DNA from: Labilithrix luteola
Lineage (GTDB): Bacteria > Myxococcota_A > Polyangia > Polyangiales > Polyangiaceae
NCBI RefSeq assembly: GCF_001263205.1
Contig: NZ_CP012333.1
Location: forward strand, 11,017,501-11,081,500
Length of the DNA stretch: 64,000 nucleotides
Direction: 5' to 3'
The notes under the pieces were generated by a model, which saw only the letters and a program-made list of their open reading frames with translations, did no database searches and was not told where the DNA came from. Shown piece by piece: positions 60,946 to 64,000 of this stretch (positions within the stretch are counted from its first letter, which is position 1; each line of letters starts with the position of its first letter). The position numbers and the translations under genes are program-made.

Positions 60946-62073
60946 ATGCGCCCGCGCGGCCTCATCAAGAGCAGCCCCGACGATTTCGTCGTCGACGAGA
61001 TCCCCGCCTACGAGCCCTCGGGCTCCGGCGAGCACTTGTATGTACACTTCAAGAAACGCGGACTGAACACCGACGACGCGGTGCGTGCGATCGCCCGTGC
61101 GCTCTCGGTCGACCTCCGTGAGGTCGGCGTCGCCGGACTGAAGGACAAGTTCGCCGTCACCACGCAGTGGATCAGCCTCCTCACGCGCGACGCCGACGCC
61201 GAGGTCCGCGCCAAGAGCCTGGAGCTCGAGGGAATCCAAATCCTCGAAGCGAGGCGGCACGGCAACAAGCTGAAGACGGGACATTTACGGGGCAATCGCT
61301 TCCAGATCGTCGTGCGCGACCTGCCCCTCACCGCCGAGGGAGACATTCGTGCGGCGTTCGAACGCATCGCGAAGGAGGGCGTGCCGAACGCCTTCGGAAC
61401 GCAGCGCTTCGGTCGCGAGGGAGACAACGTCGAGAAAGCTCGAGCGTGGCTCACGGGCAAGGCGCGCGCTCCCGGCAACCCTCGCCTACGGCGCTTCCAT
61501 TTCTCCGCCTTGCAGTCCGCCATCTTCAACGCCGTCCTCGACGCTCGCGTTGCCGATGGAACGTGGAACGTTCCGCAGGCGGGGGACCTCCTCCGCAAGG
61601 AGGATACGGGCGGGCTCTTCCTCTGTACGGACGTTCAGATCGACCGTGAACGAGCGTCGCGGGGCGAGGTGTGTCCGACCGGACCCATTCTGGGCGATCG
61701 AATGCGGCAACCCGAGGGTGACGTGCGGGCGCTCGAAGAGCGGATCTCGGCCCCGTTCATCGAGGGTGTGGACCTCCATCGAGCGCGGTCGCTCGGCGAA
61801 GGCACGAGGCGTGCTCTTCGGCTTGCTGTCGACGAGCTTGGTGTCGACGCTGTTTCAATCGCTGAAGTGATGGACCCTGCAACGAAAGCTCGTGGGGAAC
61901 AACCGTACGCATGCCGCGTTTCGTTTGTGCTACCCAAGGGTGCCTACGCCACCACGGTCCTGGCCAATGTTTTCGATCCGCTCGACGTCTTCGAAATCCA
62001 AGAGGCGAATTCCTCGAAGGATTCGTCAGCGACGACGGAACCCAGTGACGGCAGTGACTCGAATGACGAATGA
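60946..62073 (+). CDS. truD: tRNA pseudouridine(13) synthase TruD
   Basis: A 375-residue TruD family enzyme that converts U13 of tRNA to pseudouridine. The catalytic Asp is D67 in GVAGLKDKFAVTTQWIS, the TruD hallmark GxKDxxAxTxQ. Other family motifs are SSPDDFVVDEIP near the N-terminus, LKTGHLRGNRFQIVVRD and FGTQRFGREGDNVEKA, and the TRUD insertion domain lies between. Length is normal for the family. The last 35 residues are a Ser/Asp-rich tail. It follows the 5'-nucleotidase gene closely and is probably co-transcribed. Confidence 0.93.
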   Translation: MRPRGLIKSSPDDFVVDEIPAYEPSGSGEHLYVHFKKRGLNTDDAVRAIARALSVDLREVGVAGLKDKFAVTTQWISLLTRDADAEVRAKSLELEGIQILEARRHGNKLKTGHLRGNRFQIVVRDLPLTAEGDIRAAFERIAKEGVPNAFGTQRFGREGDNVEKARAWLTGKARAPGNPRLRRFHFSALQSAIFNAVLDARVADGTWNVPQAGDLLRKEDTGGLFLCTDVQIDRERASRGEVCPTGPILGDRMRQPEGDVRALEERISAPFIEGVDLHRARSLGEGTRRALRLAVDELGVDAVSIAEVMDPATKARGEQPYACRVSFVLPKGAYATTVLANVFDPLDVFEIQEANSSKDSSATTEPSDGSDSNDE

Positions 62074-62139
62074 CGTGAGTGGCCGCAACGGAAGCGCAGT
62101 CGAAGCAGAGATCGACCACACGCTCAGGGAAAAAGACGA

Positions 62140-62889
62140 ATGATCGAGCGAGTCAAGTCCGCGATGGTGGGGTTGGGGGCCAGCTGGGTCCTCATCTTGA
62201 TGTTGGTCCTCAGTGTCGTGTCGCTCGCCATCATGCTGGAGCGATTGTGGCTGTACATGTCCCTCCGCGACGACGTGCCGAACCTGATGCGCGAGCTCGG
62301 TCGGCTGCTTCGCGCAGGTGACCTCGACGGTGCACGCCGCAGGCTCGAAGCTTCGCCCAGCGCGGAGGCCGCGGTCGTCATGGCCGGCATCGTCGAAGCG
62401 CCCCAGGGTGCCGATGCGGCCGAAGAGGCCATGGCCGGTGCAAGCGCGCTCCAGCGCGTGAAGCTCGAACGCCGCCTCGCCTTCCTTGGAACGCTCGGCA
62501 ACAACGCTCCGTTCCTCGGTCTCCTCGGCACCGTCATCGGTATCGTCGGCGCGTTCGACGAGCTCGGTAAGCAGAAGAACGCGACGATGCAGGCAGCCTC
62601 CTCCGCCATCGCGCCGGAGGCGGTCATGTCGAACATCGCCGAGGCGCTCGTCGCCACCGCCGTCGGCCTCCTTGTCGCCATCCCGGCCGTCGCCGCGTTC
62701 AACGCGTTCCAGCGCGTGGTCCGCACCACGCTCGCCAACACGGACGCCCTCAGCCACGTGCTCCTCGCGCACCTCAAGGCGACGGGCGAGCCGAGCGCGG
62801 AAGCCGACGAGGCCGTCGAGGCCGCGGCTTCCCGTCCGAGCCCGAGCAAGCGTTCGAAGGGCGCGTCGAAAGACGCCGACGACAACTGA
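62140..62889 (+). CDS. exbB: MotA/TolQ/ExbB proton channel family protein
   Basis: A 249-residue inner-membrane protein. Three transmembrane helices are visible: SWVLILMLVLSVVSLAIML (about 15-33), NNAPFLGLLGTVIGIVGAF (about 126-145) and ALVATAVGLLVAIPAVAAF (about 170-190). The conserved APFLGLLGTV...GI block identifies the ExbB/TolQ family. With ExbD it couples the proton gradient to TonB or TolA. The next genes, exbD-like and tonB-like, make ExbB more likely than TolQ. The C-terminal 40 residues are a charged disordered tail. Confidence 0.88.
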   Translation: MIERVKSAMVGLGASWVLILMLVLSVVSLAIMLERLWLYMSLRDDVPNLMRELGRLLRAGDLDGARRRLEASPSAEAAVVMAGIVEAPQGADAAEEAMAGASALQRVKLERRLAFLGTLGNNAPFLGLLGTVIGIVGAFDELGKQKNATMQAASSAIAPEAVMSNIAEALVATAVGLLVAIPAVAAFNAFQRVVRTTLANTDALSHVLLAHLKATGEPSAEADEAVEAAASRPSPSKRSKGASKDADDN

Positions 62890-62921
62890 CGATAGCGTCA
62901 CCGAGCACGTAGGAGAAAGCC

Positions 62922-63386
62922 GTGGCAGGAGGCGCTCAGGAATCCGAGGACGCGATCGTCGGGATCAACGTGACCCCGCTGGTCGACATCATGCTCGTTC
63001 TTCTCATCATCTTCATGGTTACCGCGAAGATGATCGTTTCGAAGTCCGTCCCGCTCGAGCTGCCCAAGGCGGCCAGCGGATCCGACGTGCAGACCGTCTT
63101 CAGCATCGTTCTCGCGGCCGACGGCACCACGCAGGTCGACAGCAAGAACGTCCAGAACGACGATGCCGTGTTCCCGCTCGCGAAGAGCGCCGAGGAAAAG
63201 AACAAGGAGCTCCGCGCCGTCATCAAGGCGGACACCGCGGTTCCTCACGGGCGCGTGATCCACGTCCTCGACCTGCTCAAGCAGGCGGGCGTTCAGAAGA
63301 TCGCGTTCGGCGTCTCGCCGATCACCGGGGCGGCTCCGGCTGCTGCTCCGGGTGGCGGCGCACCCGCGCCCGCACCGTCAAAGTGA
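62922..63386 (+). CDS. exbD: ExbD/TolR biopolymer transport protein
   Basis: A 154-residue protein starting at GTG. INVTPLVDIMLVLLIIFMVTA is the single transmembrane helix of the family; its Asp (VTPLVD) takes part in proton translocation. The periplasmic domain (about 45-140) has the usual VPLELPKA beginning and a HGRVIHVLDLLKQAGVQKIAFGV end. An Ala/Pro tail follows. It lies 32 nt after exbB and 135 nt before the tonB-like gene. Confidence 0.9.
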   Translation: MAGGAQESEDAIVGINVTPLVDIMLVLLIIFMVTAKMIVSKSVPLELPKAASGSDVQTVFSIVLAADGTTQVDSKNVQNDDAVFPLAKSAEEKNKELRAVIKADTAVPHGRVIHVLDLLKQAGVQKIAFGVSPITGAAPAAAPGGGAPAPAPSK

Positions 63387-63521
63387 CGCGTCCAGAGACG
63401 ACCCGTTCGGCGCGTTGACGCGGGACGGGTCTCGGCGCGGCCCCTCGGGTCGCGTGATCGGGCACACGCCCCGACCGGTTTCGAAAACGAATTTCTTCTT
63501 CACCAAGGCGATGCAGGCGAG

Positions 63522-64000
63522 ATGGGTGCACTGAACGGAGCGAACGCGGGGGGAGCGCGATCGGTCGTCGTCCAGACGCGCAACGACACAGATCCGTTTG
63601 CCGGAGTTCTCGACCTCGGCTCACGCATGTCGGTCGCCGTCACCATCGCCCTCGCCATCACGCTGCACGCTGGCGTCGCCGGCGCAGCGGGCGCAGCGAT
63701 GTTGCTCGAGGACATGTTCGCGTGGGCGCGCATGGTCCGCTCGGCGGTCAGCGCGAACCTCGCCCAGACCTACGAGATCGAAATCGCCAAGCCCGAAGAG
63801 CCCCCGCCTCCTCCGCCCCCCGAGCCGGAGCCGGAGCCGGTGAAGGAGCAGCCGCAAGAGGCGCCGCCGCCTCCTGTCGCGAAGCAGGAAAAGCAGGAGG
63901 CGCCGACTCCCCCTCCCCCGCCCGCCGCGGCCGAAGCCGCCAAGGTCCTCACGCAGGAGCCTGCGAAGGACGAGCCCGTCGACCTGACGGGCAACACCTT
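63522..64000 (+). CDS. tonB: TonB-like energy transducer, N-terminal part (runs off window)
   Basis: About 160 residues are visible and the frame is open at the right edge. The ATG at 63522 gives MGALNGANAGG. One transmembrane helix follows (MSVAVTIALAITLHAGVAGAAGA, about 36-58), then a Glu/Pro-rich rod (PEEPPPPPPPEPEPEPV, APPPPVAKQEKQEA) characteristic of TonB, reaching DEPVDLTGNT, a segment usual before the C-terminal domain of deltaproteobacterial TonB-like proteins. The C-terminal receptor-binding domain is outside the window. Position after exbB and exbD supports the call. Confidence 0.8.
   Translation, partial: MGALNGANAGGARSVVVQTRNDTDPFAGVLDLGSRMSVAVTIALAITLHAGVAGAAGAAMLLEDMFAWARMVRSAVSANLAQTYEIEIAKPEEPPPPPPPEPEPEPVKEQPQEAPPPPVAKQEKQEAPTPPPPPAAAEAAKVLTQEPAKDEPVDLTGNT

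Noticed and set aside
63387..63521. Terminator between exbD and tonB
   Set aside because: GAGACGACCCGT and ACGGGTCTC can pair only with a bulge and no U-run follows; the genes are more likely co-transcribed.

Overview
The window is high-GC bacterial DNA and most probably comes from a myxobacterium (Myxococcota, Polyangia-like). The signs are FHA-domain sigma-54 activators next to Ser/Thr kinases and PP2C phosphatases, a trypsin-like protease with a MYXO-CTERM-like tail, a DUF1552/DUF1592 pair, many Cys-anchored lipoproteins and an ExbB-ExbD-TonB set. This assignment is inference from gene content; no rRNA or tRNA gene was recognised.

Layout. 1-5.0 kb: the end of mukE and a complete mukB (SMC-like condensin). 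5.0-8.2 kb: two unrecognised membrane proteins, then a cupin gene and a TetR gene that diverge over a perfect inverted repeat. 8.2-13.9 kb: a two-gene minus-strand operon for an ATP-driven iron-sulfur system of the 2-hydroxyacyl-CoA dehydratase activase family. 14.2-14.4 kb: a small array of degenerate direct repeats.

14.6-42.1 kb is the most interesting part. It looks like a ribosomally synthesised peptide (RiPP) locus bracketed by two paralogous phospho-signalling modules that both read inward. The left module (plus strand) is membrane protein, PP2C, FHA-sigma54 activator, Ser/Thr kinase and TPR-PEGA protein, and it runs into an HlyD adaptor, a C39 peptidase-ABC exporter and a second ABC exporter. 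The right module (minus strand) is FHA-sigma54 activator, Ser/Thr kinase (frameshifted) and PP2C, ending in a 2OG-Fe(II) oxygenase with a possible leader-binding domain. Between them are a full-length LanB-type dehydratase, two tandem paralogous 55-residue precursor-like peptides that contain no cysteine, an unrecognised HxH protein, and an operon for a lipoprotein, a periplasmic-binding-like protein and a secreted trypsin-like protease. No LanC cyclase is seen, which fits the cysteine-free precursors. Sigma-54-type -24/-12 elements (GG-N10-GC) sit before both precursor genes, the lipoprotein operon, lanB and perhaps the TPR-PEGA/exporter genes. The inferred model is kinase/phosphatase input to FHA activators, which switch on sigma-54 promoters for a dehydrated, lanthionine-free exported peptide.

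42.1-51.1 kb: about 1 kb without genes, a frameshifted proline/alanine-rich membrane protein, a TetR regulator, a beta-helix lipoprotein, the DUF1552/DUF1592 pair and a frameshifted kelch-like lipoprotein. 51.3-56.5 kb: an ECF sigma factor, a FecR-like protein with C-terminal helical repeats, a probable outer-membrane barrel, an RCC1-repeat lipoprotein and a BNR-like propeller. 56.5-62.1 kb: a class I glutamine amidotransferase, a MerR regulator, an interrupted membrane protein, a purine-type 5'-nucleotidase and truD. 62.1-64 kb: exbB, exbD and the start of tonB.

Three genes carry apparent single-base deletions, five in all, every one inside a run of four or five G or C. Restoring one base per site gives continuous proteins. 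This pattern suggests homopolymer undercalling in the assembly rather than gene decay.
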